From NCBI RefSeq assembly GCF_021655615.1, contig NZ_AP025245.1, forward strand, positions 682,001 through 746,000: a stretch of DNA of 64,000 nt. Direction: 5' to 3'. The DNA comes from Acidianus sp. HS-5. GTDB lineage: Archaea > Thermoproteota > Thermoprotei_A > Sulfolobales > Sulfolobaceae. This document shows positions 35,123 to 44,593 of the stretch, piece by piece. The position numbers and the translations under genes are program-made. The stretch's first letter is position 1. Every line of letters starts with the position of its first letter. The notes under the pieces were generated by a model that saw only the letters and a list, made by a program, of their open reading frames with translations, was not told the DNA's origin and ran no database searches.

Positions 35123-36742
35123 TTAGCGCTTTCCCTTTCTAAAAATCAAATACGCTGTAAATAAAGTTAGAGCTAATAGAATTAATATCTTATAAACTAG
35201 ATTATTGAGTTTCTCTTCACTGTTATGAGTAATAATAATTTCTTGATGAGTGCTTGAGTTATAAGGATCTGTAGAGTAGTGAGTAGCCTTATAACAGCTT
35301 AAGTTTTCCTTTCCAGTTGTCAGCTTTGCGTAATATTTGCAGAAATTTACCGTGATGTTTTCAGCTTTTTCTGCAGTATCTTCGCCAAACGTAAAATAGT
35401 TCGGAAAAGTAACGTAAAAACTCTTGTTAAGGTAAAGTAACCAAAGAGAAGCATTCAACTTAGAGAAACTGGTAATCTCTCCGTTACCACCTCCTCCAAA
35501 GACAAGCTCTGCATCGTAGTAACTTCCCACCGGAGTGTAATGTCTACCGCAGACTGTTAGGTAGGCAAAACTAAAATTGCCGTGGATTAATACTTCATCA
35601 TATACAATTTCCTTATAGCATGATGAACTGCCGTTTCTAGTAAGTATAACGGTAAAACTAATCAATACACCGCATTTTTCTAAGCTAATGTTAGATGCTA
35701 AATACCCGCACAAAGGTAAGCGGTAATTAAGCTCAGGCTGACAGTAGTAATTTCCGTAATAATATTCTGTTTGATTACTTTGATTTACAATTGTTACATA
35801 ACCGTTAGAGGAAGTAATTGTGCAATTTGAGAGCTTAGCGTTTAAGCACGTGATATTCAGAATGTCGTCAGCAAGTTTTATCTCATGTTTTGACGTTAGG
35901 AATTCTAAGACATTCTGTAACCAATAAACTTGCTTACCAGACCTTAAAACAACATTGAGCTGTAATGATGCAGCGCAAGGAGGGACCAGTTTTTGTGATT
36001 TATTATATGCTAAAATACAAAAAATGGAAAACTTTCCTATGATAGAATCAGTCTTAATAAAGTAAGGTTTACTTTTAGTAGAGCAATTAACAATACCGTA
36101 ACTTACTATACCTTCCGAAGATGGGTAAGAAAGCCTAAGGTAAGGATTAATGAAACAAGTGATTACCCTATAAGATAAATAAAATAATGAATTTGCGTGA
36201 ACTACTATTTTTAAGAAAACGTTCCTAGGTTTTTTAAAATATATATGCGCAAAAACTAAGGTAGTGTTTTTATCTGTATAAATAATTTTATTGCATTGCA
36301 GAATTTCAAAAGTAACTGTAGTATTAGATATTAGGAACGAATGCAGTCCTTCAGGAGTTTCTAAGTTAGGGATCGGTATTAAAATGGATCTATTAGATGA
36401 AAGTAAGAAGGAAGAACATAAAGCTTTCTTTCTGCACTTTAATTTATGAACGTAATAATGGAAAGAGGCATCATTACCTTTAATTATTACCTTATATTCT
36501 CCCAGAGTTAATAATATTCCAGAAGTTAAATTATTTTTAGAGTATCCAGTGTAAACTACTTGTTGATAAAAGCTATTTTCTTCTTTCATAATCGTCACGT
36601 TAGCTTCTCCTTTTACAGTGAAAATAAATGCAGAAGGGGAAGTAACGTTTATCATGTAGGTATTGCACTGAGAGGATAGAGTAAGAGAATTCATGACTTC
36701 AAGAAGAATTATCAAAGCCAATAGTGATTTTGTAATCAACAT
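35123..36742 (-). CDS. secreted or surface-anchored glycoprotein of unknown function
   Basis: The 539-residue protein has an N-terminal hydrophobic signal (LLALIILLEVMNSLTLS) and a C-terminal membrane helix followed by RKGKR, so it should be anchored with its bulk outside. It holds more than 20 N-x-S/T sequons and several Cys pairs, typical of Sulfolobales surface proteins. No enzyme motif was recognised. It converges on the hydrogenase operon with 137 bp between and follows nucS on the same strand. Confidence 0.7.
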   Translation of the reverse strand: MLITKSLLALIILLEVMNSLTLSSQCNTYMINVTSPSAFIFTVKGEANVTIMKEENSFYQQVVYTGYSKNNLTSGILLTLGEYKVIIKGNDASFHYYVHKLKCRKKALCSSFLLSSNRSILIPIPNLETPEGLHSFLISNTTVTFEILQCNKIIYTDKNTTLVFAHIYFKKPRNVFLKIVVHANSLFYLSYRVITCFINPYLRLSYPSSEGIVSYGIVNCSTKSKPYFIKTDSIIGKFSIFCILAYNKSQKLVPPCAASLQLNVVLRSGKQVYWLQNVLEFLTSKHEIKLADDILNITCLNAKLSNCTITSSNGYVTIVNQSNQTEYYYGNYYCQPELNYRLPLCGYLASNISLEKCGVLISFTVILTRNGSSSCYKEIVYDEVLIHGNFSFAYLTVCGRHYTPVGSYYDAELVFGGGGNGEITSFSKLNASLWLLYLNKSFYVTFPNYFTFGEDTAEKAENITVNFCKYYAKLTTGKENLSCYKATHYSTDPYNSSTHQEIIITHNSEEKLNNLVYKILILLALTLFTAYLIFRKGKR

Positions 36743-36764
36743 CTTGCTAATTATTATTTTCTCT

Positions 36765-37490
36765 TTATTTTAATCTTATCGTAGGAAGAAGCTTTGGGCT
36801 TAACTGGAAGTGCTCTAGTCCATACTTCTTCAGAAGCTTCAAAGCGCTCTTTGAGATTGAAGGAGAAACTATTCCTCCCCTGACTCTGTTCCCGCTCCAA
36901 CTCAAATAATCTACATACCTCTTTAACTGGGAAACAGCCTCTAACCCTGCTTGAGCTCTCTTAAATTCTAAAACTAGGTATCCAGAGGAGGTTACACCGA
37001 GAAGGTCTATTTTCCCAAAGGGGGTCTGATATTCCCTCTCTAGAGGTATGAAATCCTTTAAAATCAACTCTGGATTCCTAATAACTTCCTCAACCATTTC
37101 ACTCTCACTCCCAAAGAGGTGAAATTCTCCCTCATCAACTTCAGCTAAGGATAAATAATAAACTACGGGCATTGCAATCTCTAAAACTTCCTTGGGTCTC
37201 CTCCTTTCAACGAAAATTCTCAGCTCATCACCTATTTCTACGTGAACGTCTGAGCTTGAAGGTTGCCAATTTACGGGTTTGAGTTTCCTATTACTGTGGA
37301 CTAAAACGCTACCATCGGGCTTAAAAGTTATCAACCTAGAACTGTAAGTAGCTATCGAAGAAGCCCTTCCAGAATAAAGGATTTTACAAAGTCCGAAGAC
37401 GGTAATTACATACTTGTCTCTCTCATTCTCAAGAACTTCCTTGACTGCTGAAAACTCTGGTAAGTCAAAAAATTTGTACTTATCCATCAA
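36765..37490 (-). CDS. nucS: endonuclease NucS/EndoMS
   Basis: The 241-residue protein has an N-terminal beta-barrel DNA-binding domain and a C-terminal RecB-like nuclease with GKIDLLG, LVLEFKR and QLKRYVDYL, the D-ExK-Q set of the NucS family. Archaeal EndoMS cuts both strands at mismatches, so it is a candidate mismatch-repair enzyme in a lineage without MutS/MutL. Length is normal. It is divergent from the gene at 37541 with 50 bp between. Confidence 0.9.
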   Translation of the reverse strand: MMDKYKFFDLPEFSAVKEVLENERDKYVITVFGLCKILYSGRASSIATYSSRLITFKPDGSVLVHSNRKLKPVNWQPSSSDVHVEIGDELRIFVERRRPKEVLEIAMPVVYYLSLAEVDEGEFHLFGSESEMVEEVIRNPELILKDFIPLEREYQTPFGKIDLLGVTSSGYLVLEFKRAQAGLEAVSQLKRYVDYLSWSGNRVRGGIVSPSISKSALKLLKKYGLEHFQLSPKLLPTIRLK

Positions 37491-37540
37491 GATGGTAATA
37501 CCTTAGAAATATTTTAATTTTTCTAAACAGAGCTTCTATC

Positions 37541-38500
37541 ATGGATTTCCTAAACGAAATTCACAGTTTTAGATATAAGTTAGCAATGAGCCTTAAGGTT
37601 TCCTCCTTCACTCTGGGAGAATTTACTTACGTTTCCACCTCAGACCCTAATAAGGACTTTGTAATAGGCGAAGAAGATGGGAAGAACTTTGTATTGCCGA
37701 TAAACAAGGATTGCGTTAAATTTGAGAGCGACGTAAAGAAGTGCTTAGGTTTTGATTATTATTATAAGGAACAGTATCCTTGGAAGGAAGGCATTAAAAT
37801 AGGTATTGTTGATAGAGTAGTGGAAATATTGAAGACTTTTAACGAGGAGAAAGAGATTAAGAACTACTTAATCAATCAGGAAATTGCACAATATGAAGGA
37901 AAAGATTACGCAATGCTTGAGGGAGACCTTTATTTCACAAATCCCTACGAAGAATTCCTCGAAAGGTTAAAAGATAACGACCTAGAGAAGGTAAAGATGC
38001 TTGGAAGAGTTTATCAAGAGGTTAAGAATTTTCTGGACATGCAAGTTGAAAACTCAAAAGCTGAAGACGTTTATAAGGAAATCGAAAGCGAACTAATTAA
38101 GATTGCAAGGAAATACGGCGTTGAGGTTGATTATGGGAACTCTACGAGGCTTTACCCAGATGAAAGGATTTCTGAAGACGAAGAACACGTGGAAGAGGAA
38201 ATAAAAGAGCCAATAAACGTTAACTCTTTGTTAGCTAAGATAAGAGCAAAGAAAGTAATGGAGAAGAAGGATGAATTTCTTAACTTCCTCTTAAGTAAGG
38301 AAGGCGAATTTAACGTTTGGGGAGAAGTAAGGGGAAGAGGAATAATTCTAGACGAGATGAAGGATAAGAACGCAACTCTCTTAATAACTTCTCCTCAGGA
38401 ACTGGAAATCAACATAGGCTTATCCAGGAGGATTTTTGTTCCTAAACCTTCAATTCTATTTATAAAAAGAGATTCAGCCTATTTTGAAATTGCCCGATAA
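37541..38500 (+). CDS. hypothetical protein divergent from nucS
   Basis: I do not recognise this 319-residue protein. The first 180 residues are mixed alpha/beta. An acidic linker (EDEEHVEEEIKEP) near residue 215 is followed by a helical stretch (LLAKIRAKKVMEKKDEF) and a beta-rich end. It has no signal or membrane segment. The divergent start next to nucS may reflect joint control. It abuts the convergent ABC gene without a gap. Confidence 0.65.
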   Translation: MDFLNEIHSFRYKLAMSLKVSSFTLGEFTYVSTSDPNKDFVIGEEDGKNFVLPINKDCVKFESDVKKCLGFDYYYKEQYPWKEGIKIGIVDRVVEILKTFNEEKEIKNYLINQEIAQYEGKDYAMLEGDLYFTNPYEEFLERLKDNDLEKVKMLGRVYQEVKNFLDMQVENSKAEDVYKEIESELIKIARKYGVEVDYGNSTRLYPDERISEDEEHVEEEIKEPINVNSLLAKIRAKKVMEKKDEFLNFLLSKEGEFNVWGEVRGRGIILDEMKDKNATLLITSPQELEINIGLSRRIFVPKPSILFIKRDSAYFEIAR

Positions 38501-39202
38501 CTAAACACTGCCCATTATTCTAGCTACAACGCTCTCAATAGGCTCATCCTCTTTCCCTAAAGCCCTAAGATCCTCAATGCTTCCTTGCCATACTACATTA
38601 CCTCTGGAAATCATAATTACGTGGTCTGTTAGTCTTGTTGCTATGGACATTATGTGTGTTGAGATCAAGAAAGTTGACTTCATGCTCTTTAAAATACCTA
38701 TAACTTTTTCCTGAGTAGGAATATCTAAATAGTTTAATGGCTCGTCCAGTAAGACAATCTTTGGCTCATGAAGGAGAACTAAAGCTAGAGAAAGCTTCTG
38801 TTGATTTCCTCTAGAAAGTTTCCCTGCTTGAATCCTCTCATATTGCCTTAAATCAAGTAAGTCTAGCATTTCATCAACTCTCTCTTTTGGAACTCCCCTT
38901 AAAGATGATATATATTCAAGATTTTCCCTCACTGTTAAAATCCTGTAAGGCATCGGGTCTTCTGGAAGATAACCTAAAACCTTCTTAACTTCTTTAGTCC
39001 CTGGCCTCATTCCCATTATTTCAACTTCACCGTAGTCGGGTTTTAAAAGTCCTGATAGGATTTTCATAGTAGTAGACTTTCCTGCACCGTTAGGACCTAA
39101 TAATGCATATCTTCCTTCGCAAGGGACGGAGAAGGATAAATTATTTAATGCTACGACTGAACCGAACCTCTTTACGACGTTGCTTAATGAGATACACTCC
39201 AT
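38501..39202 (-). CDS. ABC transporter ATP-binding protein
   Basis: The 233-residue ATPase has Walker A GPNGAGKST, signature LSRGNQQKLSL and Walker B IVLLDEPLNYLD, followed by the switch His in ISTHIMS. It would drive the 479-residue membrane protein encoded 93 bp upstream on the same strand. The class resembles ABC-2-type exporters; substrate unknown. Confidence 0.9.
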   Translation of the reverse strand: MECISLSNVVKRFGSVVALNNLSFSVPCEGRYALLGPNGAGKSTTMKILSGLLKPDYGEVEIMGMRPGTKEVKKVLGYLPEDPMPYRILTVRENLEYISSLRGVPKERVDEMLDLLDLRQYERIQAGKLSRGNQQKLSLALVLLHEPKIVLLDEPLNYLDIPTQEKVIGILKSMKSTFLISTHIMSIATRLTDHVIMISRGNVVWQGSIEDLRALGKEDEPIESVVARIMGSV

Positions 39203-39295
39203 TAAATTAAATGTTTCCGTAGATTATAAAAAGTTTTTACAAACACAAGCCTTTAATTTCATAAAAAGGATTTTATTGTTGTTAACTTCTGAAAA

Positions 39296-40735
39296 TCACG
39301 TAACTGAAGTTACTATCTTCTCCACTGTGGATTCCCAGTAAGAACTTGAGACAAGGAATGGCATAGATATTAACAAATAGAACACTGCGAGTGCAGGTAT
39401 TAATAAGATGCAGAAGCCAGGAAAGAGAGAATCAATGAAAGCTAAAACTAGTAATGGAAATAAAGGAATTGATGATAATAACCCTATTAGAAACCTCATT
39501 GGAGAAACGTTTAGCGGAGCATTATACCTTTGCTGATAATATCTAGCGTATAAAGACATCATAAATATAGAACTCAGCGGTATAAAAACTAACAGACCTA
39601 TTGCATCACCTATATAGCCAGAAATTAAGAAGAGGACTGCAAATGGAGAAAGAATTACCGCAACTGAGACAGCTTTACTTATCAAGTAATACCTAGCAAA
39701 CTCTACTGGCGTCATAACGTTCAAGTCCAACCAAAGCGGTTCTGTTATAAATGAAGCACTAGCGATTAAAGTCATTAAAAGCCATCCTCCAAATAATATA
39801 TAAAATGAAAGTGAAATGACACCTATAGCGTAACTCACGACTTTAAGAGCAATATAGAGTATTACTGCTACAACTGAAGAAGCTAAAAGTACTTTCCATA
39901 AGCTTACCCTCCTGGAGACGAAAGTACTCATTCCCATCCAATTAACCCTTCCTCCAATTTCAATTATTCTCAAATTCCTGACTAACGTAAGTACAAGAGG
40001 ACTTGAAGATTTAAAAGAAATCTCCTCCTTAACCTCACCTTTCTCTGAAGATAACACTACGTTAGAGTAGGCCGAGAAATTAAACTTCTTTAAAGCCAAG
40101 AAGAAAACTCCAAAGGCTAACACAAAAGAAAGTACATAGCCTTCAAAATAACCGTAAAACATTGAAAGAGGACTAAGAGGAAAATGAAATAATGCAGATA
40201 CCATCCATAGAACTATAACTAAATCGATTAAGATCTTCTTCTTATTATTCAAGTTATAAAGAACTGCAGGTAAAGTGGAAGATATTAAAGCGTATTCTGG
40301 AATTACTACAATCCCAAGAATGCCTAAAGCAACTATGAACCAATAAGTGAAGATTGAAAGGAAAATTACACTGACTAAAAAGCTCCCTATGATGAGGGAA
40401 GTAATTATCTTATCATCATCAAAAGGTAATAAAGCTAGAAAATCACTATCAGACTTGTTTACGAGACCAAACCTAGTGTTAACAGGAGATACTGCGACCA
40501 TGCTCGTAAGATAGAATATTGATAAGTATGCGAACTCCTCACGGATACTAGCTTTCGAAAATGCATATGTTGAATATCCTAAATATCCTAAGAAAAACGC
40601 AATGAGTAGGTAGAAAGCCAAAGTTCTCTTAGGAATCCTTGAGAACACTACAAACTCTATCAATTTTCCAATATTTCCGGTAACTTTCACAATCTTAACT
40701 CTCATCCTAATTATAAAAAGCTTAACTTCGTGCAT
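39296..40735 (-). CDS. multi-pass membrane protein, probable ABC permease
   Basis: The 479-residue protein has about twelve hydrophobic helices and no clear family motif. Its position directly before an orphan ABC ATPase on the same strand makes it the likely permease. A basic N-terminus (FIIRMRVKIVKV) points inward. Confidence 0.65.
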   Translation of the reverse strand: MHEVKLFIIRMRVKIVKVTGNIGKLIEFVVFSRIPKRTLAFYLLIAFFLGYLGYSTYAFSKASIREEFAYLSIFYLTSMVAVSPVNTRFGLVNKSDSDFLALLPFDDDKIITSLIIGSFLVSVIFLSIFTYWFIVALGILGIVVIPEYALISSTLPAVLYNLNNKKKILIDLVIVLWMVSALFHFPLSPLSMFYGYFEGYVLSFVLAFGVFFLALKKFNFSAYSNVVLSSEKGEVKEEISFKSSSPLVLTLVRNLRIIEIGGRVNWMGMSTFVSRRVSLWKVLLASSVVAVILYIALKVVSYAIGVISLSFYILFGGWLLMTLIASASFITEPLWLDLNVMTPVEFARYYLISKAVSVAVILSPFAVLFLISGYIGDAIGLLVFIPLSSIFMMSLYARYYQQRYNAPLNVSPMRFLIGLLSSIPLFPLLVLAFIDSLFPGFCILLIPALAVFYLLISMPFLVSSSYWESTVEKIVTSVT

Positions 40736-41028
40736 TGTAGCTCTATATGTTATCCTTCATCATCATTTTTACATAGCAAGTATGCTATTAATCCTGAAGA
40801 CAATATACTCCAAGACGTCTTATTGATTGCATGCAATACCTAACCGAAACCTTTGCAAGGGTTTATCATGAAAATGTCACTATATAAGAAATTTATAAAA
40901 ATAACTAGGAATAGTTTAGTGGTATTTATTAGAAAAGGAGGGATTAGTAATAGCTAAATTACTTCTCGTCAAAAGCTTACGGTAACGCTTAAGTAAGAAA
41001 GTTATAAACCTAAAGTTTTATATTTAAT
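40736..41028. other. gene-free divergent promoter region
   Basis: It separates the ABC permease from the small gene at 41029. GTTATAAAC near 41001-41009 is centred about 26 bp before the ATG at 41029. Nothing else was recognised. Confidence 0.4.
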
Positions 41029-41205
41029 ATGAAGCAGATGTCTAGAAACATTAAAATCATAAGGAAATATTTGGCAATAGATGAAAATAGAAATATTGTA
41101 GCTGAGGGTAATTCATGGGAGGAAATTGAGGAAATAATGGCTAAAAAAGGATATAGAAGAAATCAGTATGATATTTTGACCGTAGTAAAGCAAGAGAAGA
41201 GCTAA
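41029..41205 (+). CDS. small DUF5678-like protein
   Basis: The 58-residue protein reads RKYLAIDENRNIVAEGNSWE early, then EEIMAKKGYRRNQYDILTVV. The pattern (a strand, 'x-x-G', a helix with a Gly-Tyr turn and a final strand) matches small DUF5678-like proteins often encoded next to retropepsin-like genes. The downstream gene begins after 1 bp. A TATA-like element supports the start. The family resemblance is from memory. Confidence 0.55.
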   Translation: MKQMSRNIKIIRKYLAIDENRNIVAEGNSWEEIEEIMAKKGYRRNQYDILTVVKQEKS

Positions 41206-41206
41206 C

Positions 41207-41622
41207 ATGGGTAAAGAAATAGAGATTCCTTTCATTAACGCTGAAGGTTATTTTGTACCTTTAATTAAAGTAAGGATAAATTGCCAAAAAACTGGAAGCG
41301 AATTTCTAATATACGCATTACCGGATAGTGGTAGCGGGTTTTCTTTAATAAATAGAAGGACATTAAATGAATGTTTTATTAATCTGGATAACTACTATTT
41401 TGATGCAATAATGCTAACTAATCAAATCTATATACAAAGAGATATAAATTAAAATTTCATTTAATTGAACTTAGTAAAGATCTCGAAATCCCTGTCGCTA
41501 TAGCCGATTTTGGTACTGTTGAAGGAGCTTCTCCGAGCTTAATTCTAGGTAGGGAAGATTTCTTTTCAAGCGTGATGATATGCTTTGATAAAAACTCTAA
41601 GTTGATTATAAAGAACTATTAG
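41207..41622 (+). pseudogene. retropepsin-like aspartyl protease, frameshifted
   Basis: The first frame (81 residues) holds ALPDSGSGFSLINRRTL with the D-S/T-G catalytic triad of retropepsin-like proteases. It goes out of frame near 41437-41441 and stops at 41450-41452. In another frame RYKLKFHLIELSKDLEIPV continues to SLILGREDFF, the family's C-terminal ILGxxxL segment, ending at 41622. One base change restores a protein of about 138 residues. An intact relative lies at 45590-45943. Confidence 0.65.
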
Positions 41623-41876
41623 GTCTTAACTAATGAACCGCACTTTCCATTGATATAGCTGTTATATGTCCTACAATTCTTATTAGCTTAAAAAGTTAGA
41701 TCCTATTATGCCTCCACTAGTGCTCGGAATTAATATGAAAGTACTATTAATCTTATATGTTAGCAAAATTACAAGAAATTTTCAATCCTAAAATTAAAAA
41801 TTATTTATATATAAAACACAATATTACGCTTTGTAAGAACGCATGCGGATTAAATTAATAGGAAGAATATCTACTC

Positions 41877-41883
41877 TATATAA
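41877..41883 (+). promoter_or_regulatory. TATA box deciding the GH12 start
   Basis: TATATAA is centred 29 bp upstream of the ATG at 41909, near the spacing seen for other leaderless genes here. A second AT-rich box near 41803-41816 would suit the earlier ATG at 41843. Confidence 0.4.
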
Positions 41884-41908
41884 CAGTTATACCATCAAGG
41901 GATATTAT

Positions 41909-42865
41909 ATGAAGAAAATTGTAATCGTGGGTAGCAGTGTACTAATTTTAGTGATATTTTTAAGTATTTTACTATTATCATTACATCCTCTAAATATTAC
42001 AACTCCTGTTAAAATATCAGAAAATAAATCAAGTATCATTTCCCAAGAGTATTTTTCAATTCTTGGAAGTTATAAAAGCGACAGCGAATACGCAATGGGA
42101 GAAATATACTTAAGCAACTGTTCATATTTTGTTTCACCCTTTCTCTGGAATTTAAAATACGCTGACGGAGAAACAAACATGACATTTAAAAATGGGGTTT
42201 TGTACGTCGACATTAACTTTTCTAATTTTAAGAAAATAAATCCCAATATCCCTGTTGATGGCTACCCTGGACTCATGTACGGACATGAAGGATGGTTCCC
42301 ATTTGCAGGGACGACAATAGAGAACCCTTCCTTCACTTTACCTAAGAAAGCATGTAGTTTACCTAACGTCACTTCTACCTTAAACTTTAGTGTTTGGATA
42401 AAAGAAGGAAAAATAGACGACTTTTCTTACGATATTTGGCTAACCCAGAACCCAAATGTAACTTACTTAGCTTACCCATCAATAGAGCTTATGATATGGC
42501 TTTACCATAACGAGAGTTTATCCTCTTATTTTATAAAAGAAGGAGAAGTTGAGGTCACCTTATGCATAAACGGTACATCAGTTAAATGTGTATTCACTGT
42601 TTACATTTTACCTCATACCGGTTCCTCAAACGGATGGATAGGCGTTTATTATTTGTCACACAAAAACTTGGAAGGGAAAGTAAGTATTCCTCTTACTTTC
42701 TTCATAAAGAACGAATTCCAGTGGATAAATAAAGTATTTGAAATAAACGAGAGCTCTTATTACCTTGACGGCGTTCAAGTAGGTATGGAATTTAACGACT
42801 ACCAAGTAACTGCAGAACTTGGTTACACTCTATATTGCTGGATACTTAAGCCATCATATCTTTAA
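41909..42865 (+). CDS. GH12 family glycoside hydrolase (endoglucanase-type), membrane-anchored or secreted
   Basis: The protein has 318 residues from the ATG at 41909, starting MKKIVIVGSSVLILVIFLSI, a signal peptide or N-terminal anchor. DGYPGLMYGHEGWFPFAG, FSYDIWLTQNP and IELMIWLYHN carry the pattern of GH12 glucanases, where the Glu in the last segment is the nucleophile. Sulfolobus has related secreted acid-stable beta-1,4-glucanases. The catalytic acid is probably the Glu of QVGMEFND near residue 293. Several N-glycosylation sites are present. An earlier ATG at 41843 would add 22 residues. It overlaps the convergent MDR gene by 12 bp. Confidence 0.78.
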   Translation: MKKIVIVGSSVLILVIFLSILLLSLHPLNITTPVKISENKSSIISQEYFSILGSYKSDSEYAMGEIYLSNCSYFVSPFLWNLKYADGETNMTFKNGVLYVDINFSNFKKINPNIPVDGYPGLMYGHEGWFPFAGTTIENPSFTLPKKACSLPNVTSTLNFSVWIKEGKIDDFSYDIWLTQNPNVTYLAYPSIELMIWLYHNESLSSYFIKEGEVEVTLCINGTSVKCVFTVYILPHTGSSNGWIGVYYLSHKNLEGKVSIPLTFFIKNEFQWINKVFEINESSYYLDGVQVGMEFNDYQVTAELGYTLYCWILKPSYL

Positions 42866-43846
42866 AAGTATTCTTCCGTCCCTAGAAGGATCGAAGAGAG
42901 CTTTTAACGCCTCCTGTCCTTGTTCTAAAGGATAGACTTTCCATACTTTCACTTTGCAGTCCTCACATTTGTTAAGGATTTCAGTAATCTCTAGTCTATT
43001 TCCTCCAGTAGTACCTATTAGCTTAGCATGGGATGAATATATGCGTGAAAGATCTAAATTAACACTTGCTCCAGTTATTCCTCCGAAGAACACTAACCTA
43101 CTGTTTAAACCTAGCGTTTGAAGGCTTGAATCCCAAACTGAAGATCCAACGGAATTGACTACAACGCTAGCCATTTTACCGTTAGTTATCCTTGAAACTT
43201 CCTCCTTCATGTTATCGTAACCTATAACGTAGTCGGCCCCGAAGTCCTTAAGCCATCCTTTTTTACTTACCGCTATTACTGTAGCTCCCATTCTCTTAGC
43301 AAACTGAACAGCAAATTGTCCTGTGTTTCCAGAGGCTCCGAAAACTACTACAGTGTCAGTAGCCTTAACTTCCGCAGTCTTTAATGCGTGATAAGCTGTT
43401 AATGCGGCGACAGGAATACTTGACGCTAACTCTTCACTCATGTAGTCAGGGACTTTGAAGACGTTCTTTTCCGGTACTGTGACGTATTCCGCATAACCTC
43501 CGTTAGTTATTACGCTCATTATACCTCCATTTCTGCACAGCATTTCCATGGAGGATAAACACATGTCACAAATGCCATCGAAGATTCTGTTATAAACAAT
43601 TACTCTGTCTCCAGTCTTTACACCTTTAACATGGTCTCCTACTGCATCGACTTCACCGTAAACTTCAGCACCTGGGATGTGAGGCAGCGGTTTTACCGGT
43701 AGTGCATTAACTACGAAATAGTCAATGGGATTTACTCCAGTCATCTTAACTTTAATTCTAACATCATGAGAACCTACTTCTGGTATTTGAACGTCGTCTA
43801 GCTTTAGATTATCTATTCCGCTTCTTTCGAAAACTAGAGCTTTCAT
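42854..43846 (-). CDS. medium-chain alcohol dehydrogenase/quinone-reductase family protein
   Basis: The 330-residue protein has the GroES-like N-terminal domain (PHIPGAEVYGEVDAVG), a structural zinc-like Cys group (CDMCLSSMEMLC, with one Cys fewer than usual) and a Rossmann domain with VVFGASGNTGQFAVQFAK. It oxidises or reduces an alcohol, aldehyde or enoyl substrate with NAD(P)H. The catalytic-zinc Cys at the usual place near residue 38 is replaced (NPIDYF), so it may be zinc-independent. The substrate is unknown. Confidence 0.82.
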   Translation of the reverse strand: MKALVFERSGIDNLKLDDVQIPEVGSHDVRIKVKMTGVNPIDYFVVNALPVKPLPHIPGAEVYGEVDAVGDHVKGVKTGDRVIVYNRIFDGICDMCLSSMEMLCRNGGIMSVITNGGYAEYVTVPEKNVFKVPDYMSEELASSIPVAALTAYHALKTAEVKATDTVVVFGASGNTGQFAVQFAKRMGATVIAVSKKGWLKDFGADYVIGYDNMKEEVSRITNGKMASVVVNSVGSSVWDSSLQTLGLNSRLVFFGGITGASVNLDLSRIYSSHAKLIGTTGGNRLEITEILNKCEDCKVKVWKVYPLEQGQEALKALFDPSRDGRILLKI

Positions 43847-43952
43847 GATTAATTATTTCTCCTTATTATTTAAGTAAATTAAGTTAATGAGAGTAAACTT
43901 ACTTACGATAGTAAATTATCTTAACTTAAAAATATGCAAGAAAAATTTTTCC

Positions 43953-44231
43953 TTATTTTTCTAATTCTTTCTTTTCCTTCTCTATAGAATCTAAAGCTTC
44001 CTTCAAATCTTTCTCTATTACAGTTAAAATTTCCAATTTTACTTGAGCAGGCAGGTTTTCCAACAGTTTTTCTACAGCTTCATCAGATACTTTAGATCTA
44101 TTTTTCCAAAATTCCGTCTTTTTCTGTTCTCCTACGATTTGCCTTACTTGCTCTGGAGATAAATATCTTAAAGCTTCTCTGTAAACTTGCCTTCTAATAT
44201 CTTCACTCATGTAGAATGTATAGCGTTTCAT
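43953..44231 (-). CDS. small helical protein of unknown function
   Basis: The 92-residue protein is nearly all helix. The N-terminal MKRYTFYMSEDIRRQVYRE could be a ribbon-helix-helix-like DNA-binding start, and the C-terminal 30 residues (LKEALDSIEKEKKELEK) form a coiled coil. A TATA-like CATATATAC lies upstream. No partner gene is adjacent. Confidence 0.6.
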   Translation of the reverse strand: MKRYTFYMSEDIRRQVYREALRYLSPEQVRQIVGEQKKTEFWKNRSKVSDEAVEKLLENLPAQVKLEILTVIEKDLKEALDSIEKEKKELEK

Positions 44232-44593
44232 ATCAAGTATATATGAAAAATAAAATTTAAACTTTTCTATTTTAATTCAAACTTTTTCGAGACATAATGA
44301 TTTTCAATATTCTAATAGAAACTTGCCAGAATACTCTAGATAATATACCTTCTGAAACTTTAAAGAGTAAGATCTTCTCATGCAGATGGTATTTGTGTAA
44401 TGAATATTACTACTCTTTAAACTACAGTCAAGTATAATTTATCCTTGATAATAGACAGATTACTCACGCAGACTATTTTTCTATTGACGACTTTTTATTA
44501 TTTAAATAATAAAGGCCTATTAAGAATTATGAAAAACTATCATGCTAGCACAAAACTTTTAAGCTAATTAAAGAATTATTTAGGGGAACCCTA
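44232..44593. other. gene-free divergent region before the ferredoxin gene
   Basis: It holds the promoters of both flanking genes. ACTTTTAAGC near 44556-44565 is a likely TATA box for the ferredoxin. No RNA gene or repeat was recognised. Confidence 0.4.

Noticed and set aside
42854..43846. Acryloyl-CoA reductase of the 3-hydroxypropionate/4-hydroxybutyrate cycle
   Set aside because: The N-terminal and cofactor regions differ from that enzyme as I remember it; only the broad MDR family is supported.
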